Assembly: GCF_900104265.1 (NCBI RefSeq)
Contig: NZ_FNJJ01000009.1
Span: 124,001 to 188,000, forward strand
Source of the DNA: Ectopseudomonas guguanensis
GTDB lineage: Bacteria > Pseudomonadota > Gammaproteobacteria > Pseudomonadales > Pseudomonadaceae
Reading direction: 5' to 3'
DNA length: 64,000 bases
Shown here: in pieces, positions 48,922 to 58,847 of the stretch
How the letters are laid out: each line of letters begins with the position of its first letter
Numbering within the stretch: position 1 is the stretch's first letter
Notes under the pieces: model-generated
What the model was told of the DNA's origin: nothing
The model's database searches: none
Seen by the model: the letters and a program-made list of their open reading frames with translations, nothing else
Position numbers and translations under genes: made by a program

Positions 48922-49461
48922 ATGGATCGCACGATGGTTGATGCCAAATCCACCCGTTCTCCGCGTTCGCCCATCGTGGCGTCGGCCCACCTGGCCGAGC
49001 AGTCGCAGGAGCTCTCCGAACTCGAGTTCGCCATCATCATCTCCAGCAACGCCTTTCTGCGCTGGATGGAGCGCTGCATGCGCGCGGCCGGCGAAGTGGA
49101 GATGAACGCCCTCGACGTGATGGTCCTGCACAGCCTGACCAGCCGCGATCGCGCCAAGCGCCAGGCGGACATCTGCCTGCTGCTGAACATCGAAGACACC
49201 CATACCGTTACCTACGCGCTGAAGAAACTGGCCAAGCTGGCGCTGGTGGAGGGCGAGAAGCAGGGCAAGGAGATGTTCTACCGCACCACCGAAAAGGGCC
49301 GTGCCCTGTGCCAGGAGTACGCCGACATCCGCCGCGAATGCCTGATCGCCTCGTTCGAGAACCTCAACATCGACCCCGAGGAAATCCATCGCCTGGCCGG
49401 CATGCTCAGGGCCATGTCCGGCCTCTACGACCAGGCCGCCCGCGCCGCCACTTCGCTTTGA
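48922..49461 (+). CDS. MarR-like winged-helix regulator
   Basis: A 179-residue protein with an N-terminal linker, then a MarR-type winged helix: helix one ELSELEFAIIISSNAFLRWM, the recognition helix region QADICLLLNIEDTHTVTYAL, and the wing VEGEKQGKEMFYRTTEKGRA. This fits a dimeric transcription factor. It is divergent from the pxpABC operon, so it probably controls 5-oxoproline use in response to that compound. ATGs at 48922 and 48934 are both possible; more upstream frame would cross the promoter region. The ligand is not deducible. Confidence 0.82.
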   Translation: MDRTMVDAKSTRSPRSPIVASAHLAEQSQELSELEFAIIISSNAFLRWMERCMRAAGEVEMNALDVMVLHSLTSRDRAKRQADICLLLNIEDTHTVTYALKKLAKLALVEGEKQGKEMFYRTTEKGRALCQEYADIRRECLIASFENLNIDPEEIHRLAGMLRAMSGLYDQAARAATSL

Positions 49462-49508
49462 CTCAAGCACTGGGCGTCGGCTGACGCGCAGCGCCATACG
49501 GAATACCC

Positions 49509-51218
49509 ATGCGCATCGATCTACGTCCCCTACCCGCAAGCCTGCCCGACCTGGGCAACCTGCCGCCGCTGCTCACCCGCCTCTACGCCGCCCGTGGCGT
49601 GCAGTCCGCCGAGGAGCTGGACAAGGGCCTGGCGCGGCTGATTCCGTACCAGCAGCTCAAGGGCATAGACGCGGCCGTCGAACTGCTGGTCGAGGCATTG
49701 GCGCGGCGCCAGCGCATTCTCATCGTCGGCGACTTCGATGCCGACGGCGCCACTGCCAGTTCGGTCGGCGTGCTTGGCCTGCGCCTGCTCGGCGCCGCGC
49801 ACGTGGATTACCTGGTGCCGAACCGCTTCGAGTACGGCTACGGCCTGACCCCTGAAATCGTCGCCGTGGCGCTGCAGCGCCAGCCCGATCTGCTGCTGAC
49901 CGTGGACAACGGCATCTCCAGCGTCGATGGCGTGGCCGCGGCCAAGGCCGCCGGGCTCAAGGTGCTGGTCACCGACCACCACCTGCCGGGCCCGGAACTG
50001 CCGGCCGCCGATGCCATCGTCAACCCCAACCAGCCGGGCTGCGACTTCCCGAGCAAGGCCATGGCCGGTGTCGGGGTGATGTTCTACGTGCTGCTGGCGC
50101 TGCGCGCGCGCCTGCGCGAGCTGGGCTGGTTCGCCAGCCGCCAGGAGCCGAACCTGGGCGAGCTGCTCGACCTCGTAGCGCTGGGCAGCGTCGCCGACGT
50201 GGTACCGCTGGATGCCAACAACCGCATCCTGGTGCACCAGGGGCTGGCGCGTATTCGTGCCGGTCGGGCGCGGCCCGGGCTGCGCGCGATACTCGAAGTG
50301 GCCGGGCGCGACCACCGGCGCATCACTTCCACCGACCTCGGTTTCATCCTCGGCCCGCGGCTGAATGCGGCCGGGCGCCTGGACGACATGAGCTTAGGGA
50401 TAGAATGCCTGCTCTGCGACGACGAGGCGCTGGCCCGCGACATGGCGGTGCAGCTCGATCAGCTCAACCAGGATCGCAAGGCCATCGAGCAGGGCATGCA
50501 GCGCGAGGCGCTGGCCCAGCTCAAGGACCTGCCGCTTGAGGACATGCCGTTCGGCCTGTGCCTGTTCGAGCCGGACTGGCACCAGGGGGTGATCGGCATC
50601 CTCGCCTCGCGTCTGAAGGAGCGTTATCACCGCCCGGCCATCGCCTTCGCCGATGCCGGTGAGGGCATGCTCAAGGGCTCGGCACGCTCGGTGCCGGGGC
50701 TGCATATCCGCGATGCACTGGACGCCGTGGCGGCGCGCCATCCGGGGCTGATCAGCAAGTTCGGCGGGCATGCCATGGCCGCCGGCCTGTCGCTGCCGCA
50801 AGCCAACTTCGGCGCCTTCGCCGCCGCCTTCGATGCCGAGGTGCGTCGCCAGCTGTGCGAGGACGACCTGACCGGCCGCCTGCTGTCCGACGGCCAGCTC
50901 GACGCCACCGAGTTCCATCTGGAACTGGCTCGCGCCCTGCGTAACGCCGGGCCCTGGGGTCAGCATTTCCCCGAGCCGCTGTTCCATGGCGTGTTCCAGA
51001 TCGTGGGCCAGCGCATCGTCGGCGAGCGGCACCTGAAACTGGTGCTCAAGACCGAGTGCGGCAGCGTGCAGCTCGACGGCATCGCCTTCAACATCGACCG
51101 CGAGGTCTGGCCCAACCCGACGCTGCGCTGGGCCGAAGTGGCGTACAAGCTCGACCTCAACGAGTTTCGCGGCAACGAGAGCGTGCAGCTGATGGTGGCG
51201 CATATCGCCCCGCGTTGA
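49509..51218 (+). CDS. recJ: Single-strand-specific exonuclease RecJ
   Basis: RecJ degrades single-stranded DNA 5' to 3' in recombination and in base-excision and mismatch repair. The 569-residue protein has the DHH phosphoesterase motifs GDFDADGATASSVGVLGLRL, LTVDNGISSVDG and VTDHHLPGPELP, then the DHHA1 part with KGSARSVPGLHIRDALDAV and KFGGHAMAAGLSL, and a C-terminal OB-fold. Length is normal. The ATG at 49509 gives the usual RIDLRPLPASLPDL terminus. Confidence 0.97.
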   Translation: MRIDLRPLPASLPDLGNLPPLLTRLYAARGVQSAEELDKGLARLIPYQQLKGIDAAVELLVEALARRQRILIVGDFDADGATASSVGVLGLRLLGAAHVDYLVPNRFEYGYGLTPEIVAVALQRQPDLLLTVDNGISSVDGVAAAKAAGLKVLVTDHHLPGPELPAADAIVNPNQPGCDFPSKAMAGVGVMFYVLLALRARLRELGWFASRQEPNLGELLDLVALGSVADVVPLDANNRILVHQGLARIRAGRARPGLRAILEVAGRDHRRITSTDLGFILGPRLNAAGRLDDMSLGIECLLCDDEALARDMAVQLDQLNQDRKAIEQGMQREALAQLKDLPLEDMPFGLCLFEPDWHQGVIGILASRLKERYHRPAIAFADAGEGMLKGSARSVPGLHIRDALDAVAARHPGLISKFGGHAMAAGLSLPQANFGAFAAAFDAEVRRQLCEDDLTGRLLSDGQLDATEFHLELARALRNAGPWGQHFPEPLFHGVFQIVGQRIVGERHLKLVLKTECGSVQLDGIAFNIDREVWPNPTLRWAEVAYKLDLNEFRGNESVQLMVAHIAPR

Positions 51219-51382
51219 TTGCGGCGGCGATGAAATCCGGCGTTACCAATATGCCGGGCTGGTAGCGGCGAACTCTGCTAGAAACTTTCGTCACCTCGAC
51301 CGCTGCCGGTTGGGGCATCCGGAATTTCCCTGGGCTATCCAGGGTCGGATGCTCCGGTGCCCATTTCTCAGGAGAGTCCGCG

Positions 51383-52117
51383 ATGAATACCCGCAATCTG
51401 CTCGATCAACTGCTCAAATCCGGCCAGGACCTGCTGCAACAGAAAGGTGCTGGTGGCGCCTCGTCCGGGCTCGGCGGCGCGCTGGGTGGCCTGCTCGGCG
51501 GCGGTGCAGGCAAAAGCGGTGGCAGTGACCTCGGCTCGATGCTCAAGGGCGCCGGCGGTGGTGCTGCGTTGGCCATGCTGCTGGGCAACAAGCGGGTGCG
51601 CAAGGTCGGTGGCAAGGTGGCGGTCTATGGCGGCCTGGCCGCGCTGGGCGTGCTGGCCTACAAGGCCTACGGCAACTGGCAGGCGCAACAGCCCCAGCAG
51701 GGTGGCGCGCAGCCAGTCGAGCCGCAGACGCTCGATCGTCTGCCGGCGCCGCAGGCCGAGCAACACAGCCACGCCATCCTCAAGGCTCTGGTGGCGGCGG
51801 CCAAGGCCGATGGCCATGTCGACGAGCGCGAGCGTCAACTGATCGAGGAAGAGCTGGGCAAGCTGGCGCAGGATGCCGAGCTGCAAGCCTGGCTGCACGC
51901 CGAGCTGAACAAGCCGCTGGACCCGGCCGATGTGGCGCGCGCTGCCAGCACACCGGAAATGGCCGCGGAAATGTACCTGGCCAGCGTGCTGATGGTGGAC
52001 GAGGAACACTTCATGGAGCGCGCCTACCTCGAAGAGCTGGCGCGCCAGCTGCGGTTGCCGCCGGCGCTGAAGAGCGAGCTGGAGGCCCAGGTGCGTCTGG
52101 AGGCGGCGCGCGTCTGA
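51383..52117 (+). CDS. DUF533/TerB-like membrane protein (YebE type)
   Basis: A 244-residue protein with a Gly/Ser-rich N-terminal region, a transmembrane helix (about residues 72-93, VAVYGGLAALGVLAYKAYG), a Pro/Gln-rich linker, and a C-terminal TerB-like helical domain (AILKALVAAAKADGHVDERE, with acidic DGHVDERE and DPADVARAAS). This is the DUF533 family, whose member YebE is induced by envelope stress in enterobacteria. GGAGAG precedes the ATG. It converges with the SulP gene with eight bases between them. Confidence 0.9.
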   Translation: MNTRNLLDQLLKSGQDLLQQKGAGGASSGLGGALGGLLGGGAGKSGGSDLGSMLKGAGGGAALAMLLGNKRVRKVGGKVAVYGGLAALGVLAYKAYGNWQAQQPQQGGAQPVEPQTLDRLPAPQAEQHSHAILKALVAAAKADGHVDERERQLIEEELGKLAQDAELQAWLHAELNKPLDPADVARAASTPEMAAEMYLASVLMVDEEHFMERAYLEELARQLRLPPALKSELEAQVRLEAARV

Positions 52118-52125
52118 GCCTGCCC

Positions 52126-53901
52126 TCAGTCGGCGTGCCAGCTCCGGCCTTGTGGTGGCGCCTCGCCGGACCAGTCGATGCCGTGGTCGGCCAGATAGGC
52201 ATCGACGGCGGCACCCACCGTGGGCTGGATGCGTTGCTCGCCGTGCTCGCGCAGCAGGCCGAAGCGGCGCAGCTTGTCCTTGACCGGGCCCTTGACCTCG
52301 GCGAAATGCAGCTCGATGCCGGCATCGGCCAGCATCTGCTCCAGCTCGGCGAGCATGTCGGCGGAGGTCACGTCGATGCTGGTCACCGGTTCGGCCGTCA
52401 CCACCAGGCGGCGCACCGGCGTCGGTGACTGGGCGATGGCCTTGAGTACGCACTGCTGAAACTGTTCGGCATTGGCGAAGAACAGCGGTGCGTCCCAGCG
52501 AAACAACACCAGGCCGGGCACCAGGCGGGCTTCGGGGTGACGCTCGATATCGTGGAAGCCGCGAATGCCGTCGACCTGGCCAAGCACCGCATAGTAGGGG
52601 CGCCAGCCGTCCCAGAGAAATTCTATCACCGCCAGCAGCACGGCGATGCCGATGCCGGGGATGGCGCCGAAGGTGGCCACGCCGGCGAAACAGGCCATCG
52701 ACAGCCAGAACTCCCACTGCTGCACGCGGAAGATGCGCTTGAGGTCGGCGATCTCGAACAGGCCGATCACCGCGGCGATCACCACGGCTGCCAGGGCGCT
52801 GGCAGGCAGGTACTGCATCAGGTTCGGGGCGGCGATCAGCAGTCCGGCCACTGCCAGGGCACCGACCACGCCGGTCAGCTGCGTCTGCGCCCCTGCGGCC
52901 TCGGCCACCGGTGTACGCGAGGCGCTGCTGCTGACGGGAAAACCCTGGAAGAAGCCGCCAATCAGATTGGCTGCGCCCAGGCCGACCATTTCCTGGTTGG
53001 GGTCGACATAGCGCCCGCTGCGCGCGGCATAGGTGCGCGACAGCACGCTGGTGTCGGCGAAGGCCACCAGGGCTGCCGTCACGCCGCCCAGTACCACGCT
53101 GGCCAGATCGACGCCGCTGAGCCAGGGCAGGGTGAAGCTCGGCAGACCCTGCGGCAGCTCGCCCAGTGTCGCGACACCGTGCTGGCCGAGGTCCAGCAGG
53201 TCCACCGCCAGCGTCGCGAGCGTGACCGCGATGAGGATTCCGGGCAATCGCCTGAAGCGCCTGAGTGCGAGGATCAGCGCCAGGGTGCCGCCACCGACGA
53301 TGAAGCTGGGCCAGTTGACCAGGCCCGCCAACAGGGCGTTGGCGATGGCCCAGATGTCCTGCACCGGCCCCTGGCTGTCGATGGAAAAGCCGAACAGCTT
53401 GGGTGTCTGGCTGATCACCACGCTCAGGGCGATGCCGTTCATGTAGCCGTAGCGGATCGGCTTGGACAGCAGTTCGGTGATGAAGCCCAGGCGCAGCAGG
53501 CCCGCGACGATGCAGGTGAGCCCGGCCACCACCGCCATCATGCTGGCCAGGATCACCGCGCGCATCGGCTCGCCGGCCGACAGGGGCAGCACCACGGCGA
53601 GAATCACGGCGGTGAGCGCCGAGTCCGGTCCGAGCACCAGAATCCGGCTCGGGCCGAACAGGGCGTAGGCCAGCAGCGGCACCATGGTCGCGTACAGGCC
53701 GTAGATGCCCGGCACCCCGGAGGCTTCGGCGTAGGCGATGCCCACCGGCACCAGCATGGCAGTCAGCACCAGCCCGGCGGCAAGGTCCTTGGGCAGCCAG
53801 GCCATCTGGTAGTGCCTGAGTACCTGCAGGCCGGGCAGCCAGCGCTGCCAGCCGCGCGGCTGTTCGACGACGGGGAGCGGCTTGGGTGGCGTGGACGGCA
53901 T
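52126..53901 (-). CDS. SulP family anion transporter with STAS domain
   Basis: A 591-residue transporter of the SulP (SLC26) family. The N-terminal membrane domain has about twelve to fourteen segments, with the signature MLVPVGIAYAEASGVPGIYG, then NLIGGFFQGFPVSSSASRTP. The cytoplasmic STAS domain is at the C-terminus (about residues 455-570, with LVVTAEPVTSIDVTSADMLA). Substrates of the family include sulfate, bicarbonate and dicarboxylates; no specific one can be read here. The ATG at 53901 is used because the longer frame adds 27 residues without membrane or family character. Confidence 0.92.
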   Translation of the reverse strand: MPSTPPKPLPVVEQPRGWQRWLPGLQVLRHYQMAWLPKDLAAGLVLTAMLVPVGIAYAEASGVPGIYGLYATMVPLLAYALFGPSRILVLGPDSALTAVILAVVLPLSAGEPMRAVILASMMAVVAGLTCIVAGLLRLGFITELLSKPIRYGYMNGIALSVVISQTPKLFGFSIDSQGPVQDIWAIANALLAGLVNWPSFIVGGGTLALILALRRFRRLPGILIAVTLATLAVDLLDLGQHGVATLGELPQGLPSFTLPWLSGVDLASVVLGGVTAALVAFADTSVLSRTYAARSGRYVDPNQEMVGLGAANLIGGFFQGFPVSSSASRTPVAEAAGAQTQLTGVVGALAVAGLLIAAPNLMQYLPASALAAVVIAAVIGLFEIADLKRIFRVQQWEFWLSMACFAGVATFGAIPGIGIAVLLAVIEFLWDGWRPYYAVLGQVDGIRGFHDIERHPEARLVPGLVLFRWDAPLFFANAEQFQQCVLKAIAQSPTPVRRLVVTAEPVTSIDVTSADMLAELEQMLADAGIELHFAEVKGPVKDKLRRFGLLREHGEQRIQPTVGAAVDAYLADHGIDWSGEAPPQGRSWHAD

Positions 53902-54083
53902 CGCAGCGGGCTCTGGAGGGACATCCCTAGTGTAACGACAAGGCCGAGCGGTTGGATCGCCCGCGCCGTGGCGATCATGCACGCGTCATTCATGGCCCTT
54001 ATGTCCGACCAAAAGATCATTCTGCCTTCGCATGTCGCCGGCTAGTCTCTGAGTCTGGATACCCGAGCCTTGCGAGGATGCTC

Positions 54084-55757
54084 ATGGCGCAGACGCCCCT
54101 GGACAGTTATGACTACCTGATCGTCGGTGCCGGCCCGGCCGGCTGCCTGCTGGCCAATCGGCTGTCTGCCGACCCTGGCGTCAGCGTACTGCTGATCGAG
54201 GCCGGTGGGCGCGACAACTACCCCTGGATCCATATTCCCGTCGGTTACCTCTATTGCATCGGCAACCCGCGCACCGACTGGTGCTACAACACCGAGGCCG
54301 ACCCCGGCCTGCACGGGCGCGCGCTGAAGTACCCGCGCGGCAGGGTGCTCGGCGGCTGTTCGTCGATCAACGGCATGATCTACATGCGTGGCCAGGCGGC
54401 CGATTACGACGGTTGGGCGGCGGCCGGCAATCCCGGTTGGGCCTGGCGTGACGTGCTGCCGCTGTTCAAGCGATCGGAACATCACTTTGCCGGCGCCAGC
54501 GACCTGCATGGTGGCGATGGCGAGTGGCGGGTCGAGCGCCAGCGCCTGTCCTGGGACATTCTCGAAGCCTTCCGTGAGGCGGCGGCGCAGAGCGGCATCG
54601 CCCGCATCGATGACTTCAATGGCGGCGACAACGAGGGCTGCAGCTACTTTCAGGTCAACCAGAAACGCGGCGTGCGCTGGAACGCCTCCAAGGCCTTTCT
54701 CCGCGATATTCGCCAGCGTCCCAACCTGCGGGTGCTGACCGGCGCCGAAGCCGAGCGCCTGGAGCTGGAGGGCGGCCGCGCCAGTGCGCTGTGGCTGCGC
54801 TGGCAGGGGCGGGCGCTACGGGTGGCGGCGCGCCGCGAGATCGTTCTCTGCGCCGGCGCCATCGGCTCGCCGGCCTTGCTGCAGCGTTCCGGTATCGGCC
54901 CGCGGCCGCTGCTCGAGCGCCTGGGCATCGGCGTGAAGCATGAGCTGCCGGGCGTCGGCGAGAACCTGCAGGATCACCTGCAATTGCGCCTGATCTACCG
55001 CGTCGAGGGGGTGAAGACGCTCAATCGCATCGTCGCCACGCCCTGGGGCAAGCTGGGCATGGGCCTGGAATACCTGCTCAAGCGCAGTGGGCCGCTGTCC
55101 ATGGCGCCCAGTCAGTTGGGCGCCTTCGCCAAATCCGACCCCGGCCAGGCGCGTGCCAACCTGCAGTATCACGTGCAGCCGCTGTCGCTGGAGCGCTTTG
55201 GCGAGCCCTTGCACGATTTCCCGGCCTTTACCGCCTCGGTGTGCAACCTGCGCCCGCATAGTCGTGGGCGTGTCGCCATCACCTCTGTTGACGCAGCCGT
55301 CGCGCCATCGATCCAGCCCAACTACCTGAGTGACGAGCGCGATCTGCAGGTGGCGGCCGACGCCATTCGCCTGACCCGGCGCATCGTCGCCGCGCCTGCG
55401 CTGGCTGGCTACCGGCCCGAGGAGTACAAGCCCGGGCCGCAGTACCAGAGTCAGGCAGACCTGCAGCGCGCGGCCGGCGAGATCGGCACCACCATCTTCC
55501 ATCCGGTGGGCACCTGCGCGATGGGACAGGGGCAGGGCGCGGTGGTCGATGCTCGCCTGCGCGTGCATGGTATCGGCGGCTTGCGGGTCGTCGATGCGTC
55601 GATCATGCCGAGCATCGTCTCGGGCAATACCTGCTCGCCGGTGCTGATGATCGCGGAGAAGGCCGCGCAGATGATCAAGGAGGACGCGCTGCGTCCTGTG
55701 CTGCCGGCCGTGCAATTGCAGGTTCGCGGCGAGGCGCCGCTCCTACGGGAGGCGTGA
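54084..55757 (+). CDS. GMC family FAD-dependent oxidoreductase
   Basis: A 557-residue GMC oxidoreductase, similar to choline or alcohol dehydrogenases. The FAD-binding GxGxxG is YLIVGAGPAGCLLANRLSAD; the GMC signature is YPRGRVLGGCSSINGMIYMR; the active-site His and Asn are in FHPVGTCAMG and IVSGNTCSPVLM. GAGG precedes this ATG by six bases; ATG 54078 is an alternative. The substrate is not evident; there is no betaine operon here. The last ten or so codons (RGEAPLLREA) are encoded by one arm of an intergenic repeat, so the original C-terminus has been replaced or extended. Confidence 0.92.
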   Translation: MAQTPLDSYDYLIVGAGPAGCLLANRLSADPGVSVLLIEAGGRDNYPWIHIPVGYLYCIGNPRTDWCYNTEADPGLHGRALKYPRGRVLGGCSSINGMIYMRGQAADYDGWAAAGNPGWAWRDVLPLFKRSEHHFAGASDLHGGDGEWRVERQRLSWDILEAFREAAAQSGIARIDDFNGGDNEGCSYFQVNQKRGVRWNASKAFLRDIRQRPNLRVLTGAEAERLELEGGRASALWLRWQGRALRVAARREIVLCAGAIGSPALLQRSGIGPRPLLERLGIGVKHELPGVGENLQDHLQLRLIYRVEGVKTLNRIVATPWGKLGMGLEYLLKRSGPLSMAPSQLGAFAKSDPGQARANLQYHVQPLSLERFGEPLHDFPAFTASVCNLRPHSRGRVAITSVDAAVAPSIQPNYLSDERDLQVAADAIRLTRRIVAAPALAGYRPEEYKPGPQYQSQADLQRAAGEIGTTIFHPVGTCAMGQGQGAVVDARLRVHGIGGLRVVDASIMPSIVSGNTCSPVLMIAEKAAQMIKEDALRPVLPAVQLQVRGEAPLLREA

Positions 55758-55792
55758 GCTGCGTTGTGTAGGAGCCCCGCCTCGGGGCGAAG
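55725..55792. repeat. GTAGGAGC-type repeat reaching into the GMC gene
   Basis: The left arm CGGCGAGGCGCCGCTCCTAC ends inside the GMC coding region, and the right arm GTAGGAGCCCCGCCTCGGGG begins at 55768. The arms are partly complementary. The right 25 bases are identical to 11972-11996. The GMC stop codon lies between the arms. Confidence 0.78.
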
Positions 55793-55880
55793 CTGTTGGC
55801 TTTGTGCTGTCCTTTGCGCGGGGGCGTGCCAAGAACTGCGCCGTTGATCCAGAGACCGCTGATTGGTCAGTCGGAACGGG

Positions 55881-55909
55881 CTGCCAGCCCGTGTCGGCTC
55901 GGGTATAAT
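55881..55909 (+). promoter_or_regulatory. Sigma-70 type promoter of prfB
   Basis: CTGCCA (55881-55886), a 17-base spacer and a perfect TATAAT (55904-55909), 41 bases before the prfB start codon. The -35 matches four of six positions. Confidence 0.7.
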
Positions 55910-55950
55910 CGCCGGCTTTTCCGTCCGATTTGCCGCGAGCGCCGACTACC

Positions 55951-57046
55951 ATGGAAATCAATCCGATCCTCAACGCCATCAAGGACCTGTCCGAGCGAAC
56001 CCAGTCAATTCGGGGGTATCTTTGACTACGATCACAAGCATGATCGTCTGGTCGAAGTAAACCGCGAACTGGAAGACGCCAGCGTCTGGAACAAGCCCGA
56101 GTATGCCCAGGCCCTGGGCCGTGAGCGCGCCATGCTGGCGCAGATCGTCGAAACCATCGACGACCTTACCGGCAGCCTGGCCGATTCCCGCGACCTGCTG
56201 GAAATGGCCGCCGAAGAAAACGACGAAGGTGCAGTGAACGACATCGTCGCCGAAGTCGAGCGCCTGCGCGAAATCCTCGAGCAGCTGGAGTTCCGCCGCA
56301 TGTTCAGCGGCGAGATGGACGCCAACAACTGCTACCTGGACATCCAGGCCGGCTCCGGCGGCACCGAGGCGCAGGACTGGGCCAACATCCTGCTGCGCAT
56401 GTACCTGCGCTGGGCCGACAAGCGCGGCTTCAGTGCCGAGATCGTCGAGCTGTCCGAGGGTGAAGTCGCCGGCATCAAGGGCGCCACCGTACATATCAAG
56501 GGCGAGTACGCCTTCGGCTGGCTGCGCACCGAGATCGGCGTGCACCGCCTGGTGCGCAAGAGCCCGTTCGACTCCGGCGCCCGTCGCCACACCTCGTTCT
56601 CGGCGGTGTTCGTGTCCCCCGAGATCGACGACAAGGTGGAGATCGAGATCAACCCGGCCGACCTGCGCATCGATACCTACCGCTCCTCCGGTGCCGGTGG
56701 TCAGCACGTCAACACCACCGACTCGGCGGTGCGTATCACCCACGTGCCGACCAACACCGTGGTGGCCTGCCAGAACGAACGTTCCCAGCACGCCAACAAG
56801 GACACCGCGATGAAGATGCTGCGGGCCAAGCTGTACGAACTGGAGATGCAGAAGCGCAACGCCGCCTCGCAGGCCCTGGAAGACAGCAAGTCGGACATCG
56901 GCTGGGGCCATCAGATCCGCTCCTACGTGCTCGATGATTCGCGCATCAAGGACCTGCGTACCGGTGTCGAGCGTAGCGACTGCCAGAAGGTGCTCGACGG
57001 CGACCTCGACGGCTACCTCGAGGCCAGCCTCAAGCAGGGGCTCTAA
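55951..57046 (+). CDS. prfB: Peptide chain release factor 2 (programmed +1 frameshift)
   Basis: RF2 ends translation at UGA and UAA. The coding sequence is two pieces: 55951-56022 (24 codons, ATG GAA ATC AAT... to CTT) and, after one skipped base, 56024-57046. The product has 364 residues, like E. coli RF2. The second piece has the stop-codon anticodon tripeptide SPF in [12 protein letters not shown] and the peptidyl-hydrolase motif GGQ in [20 protein letters not shown] normal TATAAT promoter precedes it, and lysS follows, as in many gammaproteobacteria. The in-frame TGA is the standard autoregulatory device, not a mutation. Confidence 0.97.
56011..56026 (+). promoter_or_regulatory. prfB recoding site
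   Basis: CGGGGGTATCTTTGAC. An internal Shine-Dalgarno-like GGGGG lies three bases before the slippery CTT codon, which is followed by TGA and C, the poor context for termination. When RF2 is scarce, the ribosome slips +1 on CTT to read GAC, as in E. coli. Confidence 0.95.
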
Positions 57047-57047
57047 A

Positions 57048-57085
57048 GCAGCCGCAAGCTTCAAGCCATAAGCTGCAAGCTGAAG
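57048..57085. repeat. AAGCTGCAAGCTGAAGC-type repeat after prfB
   Basis: CAGCCGCAAGCTTCAAGCC, CATAA, then GCTGCAAGCTGAAGCGG. The two halves can pair imperfectly. It belongs to the same loose repeat style as at 20188 and 26846, and may help to end or separate the prfB and lysS messages. Confidence 0.65.
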
Positions 57086-57167
57086 CGGATGCGCCTCCAG
57101 ATGGAGGCCCCCGCTCGAGCTGTGCAGCGACCTTTCAAGAACGATGATTTGACCGGGACGACCCGCC

Positions 57168-58685
57168 ATGAGCGACCAACAACTCGACCAGCCCAGCCTC
57201 AGCCACGAAGAGCGCCAGCACGAAGAAAACAAGCTGATTGCCCAGCGCAAGGAAAAGCTTGCCGCCGTGCGTGAGCAGGGCATTGCCTTCCCCAACGATT
57301 TCCGTCGCGACAGCCTGTGTGGCGAGCTGCAGAAACAGTACGAGGGCAAGAGCAAGGAAGAGCTGGAGGCCGCTGCCATTCCGGTCAAGATCGCCGGTCG
57401 CATCATGCTCAACCGCGGCGCCTTCATGGTGCTGCAGGACACCTCCGGGCGCCTGCAGGTCTATGTCGACCGCAAGGGCCTGCCGGCCGAGACCCTGGAA
57501 GCGATCAAGACCTGGGACCTGGGCGACATCATCGCCGCCGAAGGCACCCTGGCGCGTTCCGGCAAGGGCGACCTGTACGTGAACATGACCAGCGTGCGTC
57601 TGCTGACCAAGTCGCTGCGCCCGCTGCCGGACAAGCACCACGGCCTGACCGACACCGAGCAGCGCTACCGCCAGCGCTACGTCGACCTGATCGTCAACGA
57701 GGAAACCCGCCACACTTTCCGCGTACGCTCGCAGGTGATCGCACACATCCGCCGTTTCCTCAACGAGCGCGGCTTCCTCGAGGTGGAAACCCCGATGCTG
57801 CAGACCATCCCGGGTGGCGCGGCGGCCAAGCCGTTCGAGACTCACCATAACGCCCTGGACATGGCCATGTTCCTGCGCATCGCCCCGGAGCTGTACCTCA
57901 AGCGTCTGGTGGTCGGCGGTTTCGAGAAAGTGTTCGAGATCAACCGCAACTTCCGTAACGAAGGCGTTTCGACCCGGCACAACCCCGAGTTCACCATGCT
58001 CGAGTTCTACCAGGCCTACGCCGACTACCGCGACAACATGGACCTGACCGAGGAGCTGTTCCGCGAGCTGGCTCTGGCGGTGCTGGGCACTACCGACGTG
58101 CCGTACGGCGACAAGGTGTTCCATTTCGGTGAGCCGTTCGTGCGCCTGTCGGTGTACGACTCGATCCTCAAGTACAACCCGGATATCAGCGAAGCCGATC
58201 TGAACGACGTCGACAAGGCTCGCGCCATCGCCAAGAAGGCCGGTGCCAAGGTGCTCGGCCACGAAGGCCTGGGAAAACTGCAGGTGATGATTTTCGAGGA
58301 GCTGGTGGAGAGCAAGCTGGAGCAGCCGCACTTCATCACCGAGTATCCGTTCGAGGTTTCGCCGCTGGCCCGCCGCAACGACCAGAATCCCAACGTCACC
58401 GACCGCTTCGAGCTGTTCATCGGTGGCCGCGAGATCGCCAACGCCTACTCCGAGCTCAACGACGCCGAGGATCAGGCCGAGCGCTTCCTCGCCCAGGTGG
58501 CCGAGAAGGACGCCGGTGACGACGAGGCCATGCACTACGACGCCGACTTCGTCCGCGCCCTGGAGTACGGCATGCCGCCCACCGCCGGTGAAGGCATCGG
58601 CATCGACCGCCTGGTGATGCTGCTGACCAACTCGCCGTCGATCCGCGACGTCATCCTGTTCCCGCACATGCGTCCGCAGGCCTGA
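57168..58685 (+). CDS. lysS: Lysyl-tRNA synthetase (class II)
   Basis: LysS charges tRNA-Lys. The 505-residue class II synthetase has the N-terminal OB-fold anticodon-binding domain (about residues 60-170, [17 protein letters not shown]) and the class II motifs: motif 1 [18 protein letters not shown], motif 2 [20 protein letters not shown] and motif 3 [18 protein letters not shown]. It lies 121 bases after prfB and is closed by a terminator. Confidence 0.98.
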   Translation: MSDQQLDQPSLSHEERQHEENKLIAQRKEKLAAVREQGIAFPNDFRRDSLCGELQKQYEGKSKEELEAAAIPVKIAGRIMLNRGAFMVLQDTSGRLQVYVDRKGLPAETLEAIKTWDLGDIIAAEGTLARSGKGDLYVNMTSVRLLTKSLRPLPDKHHGLTDTEQRYRQRYVDLIVNEETRHTFRVRSQVIAHIRRFLNERGFLEVETPMLQTIPGGAAAKPFETHHNALDMAMFLRIAPELYLKRLVVGGFEKVFEINRNFRNEGVSTRHNPEFTMLEFYQAYADYRDNMDLTEELFRELALAVLGTTDVPYGDKVFHFGEPFVRLSVYDSILKYNPDISEADLNDVDKARAIAKKAGAKVLGHEGLGKLQVMIFEELVESKLEQPHFITEYPFEVSPLARRNDQNPNVTDRFELFIGGREIANAYSELNDAEDQAERFLAQVAEKDAGDDEAMHYDADFVRALEYGMPPTAGEGIGIDRLVMLLTNSPSIRDVILFPHMRPQA

Positions 58686-58697
58686 TGGCAGAACACG

Positions 58698-58721
58698 AAG
58701 CCGCCCTCGGGCGGCTTTTTG
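58698..58721 (+). terminator. Terminator of lysS
   Basis: AGCCGCCC and GGGCGGCT pair across TC, followed by TTTT, 14 bases after the lysS stop. Confidence 0.9.
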
Positions 58722-58847
58722 CTACCTGTCGTTCCACCTTTCGCGGCGTTTTCGCCGGGCGCTGTGCCTGCAAGCGAAACGGAGCCTTTTGGTTGCCCGC
58801 CCAACCCATTACTCTCCTTGCCATGACCCGAGCGTAGAGGAACCATC

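Noticed and set aside
55951..56025. Frameshifted or broken prfB
   Set aside because: The TGA lies in the conserved recoding signal, and the rest of the protein is intact.
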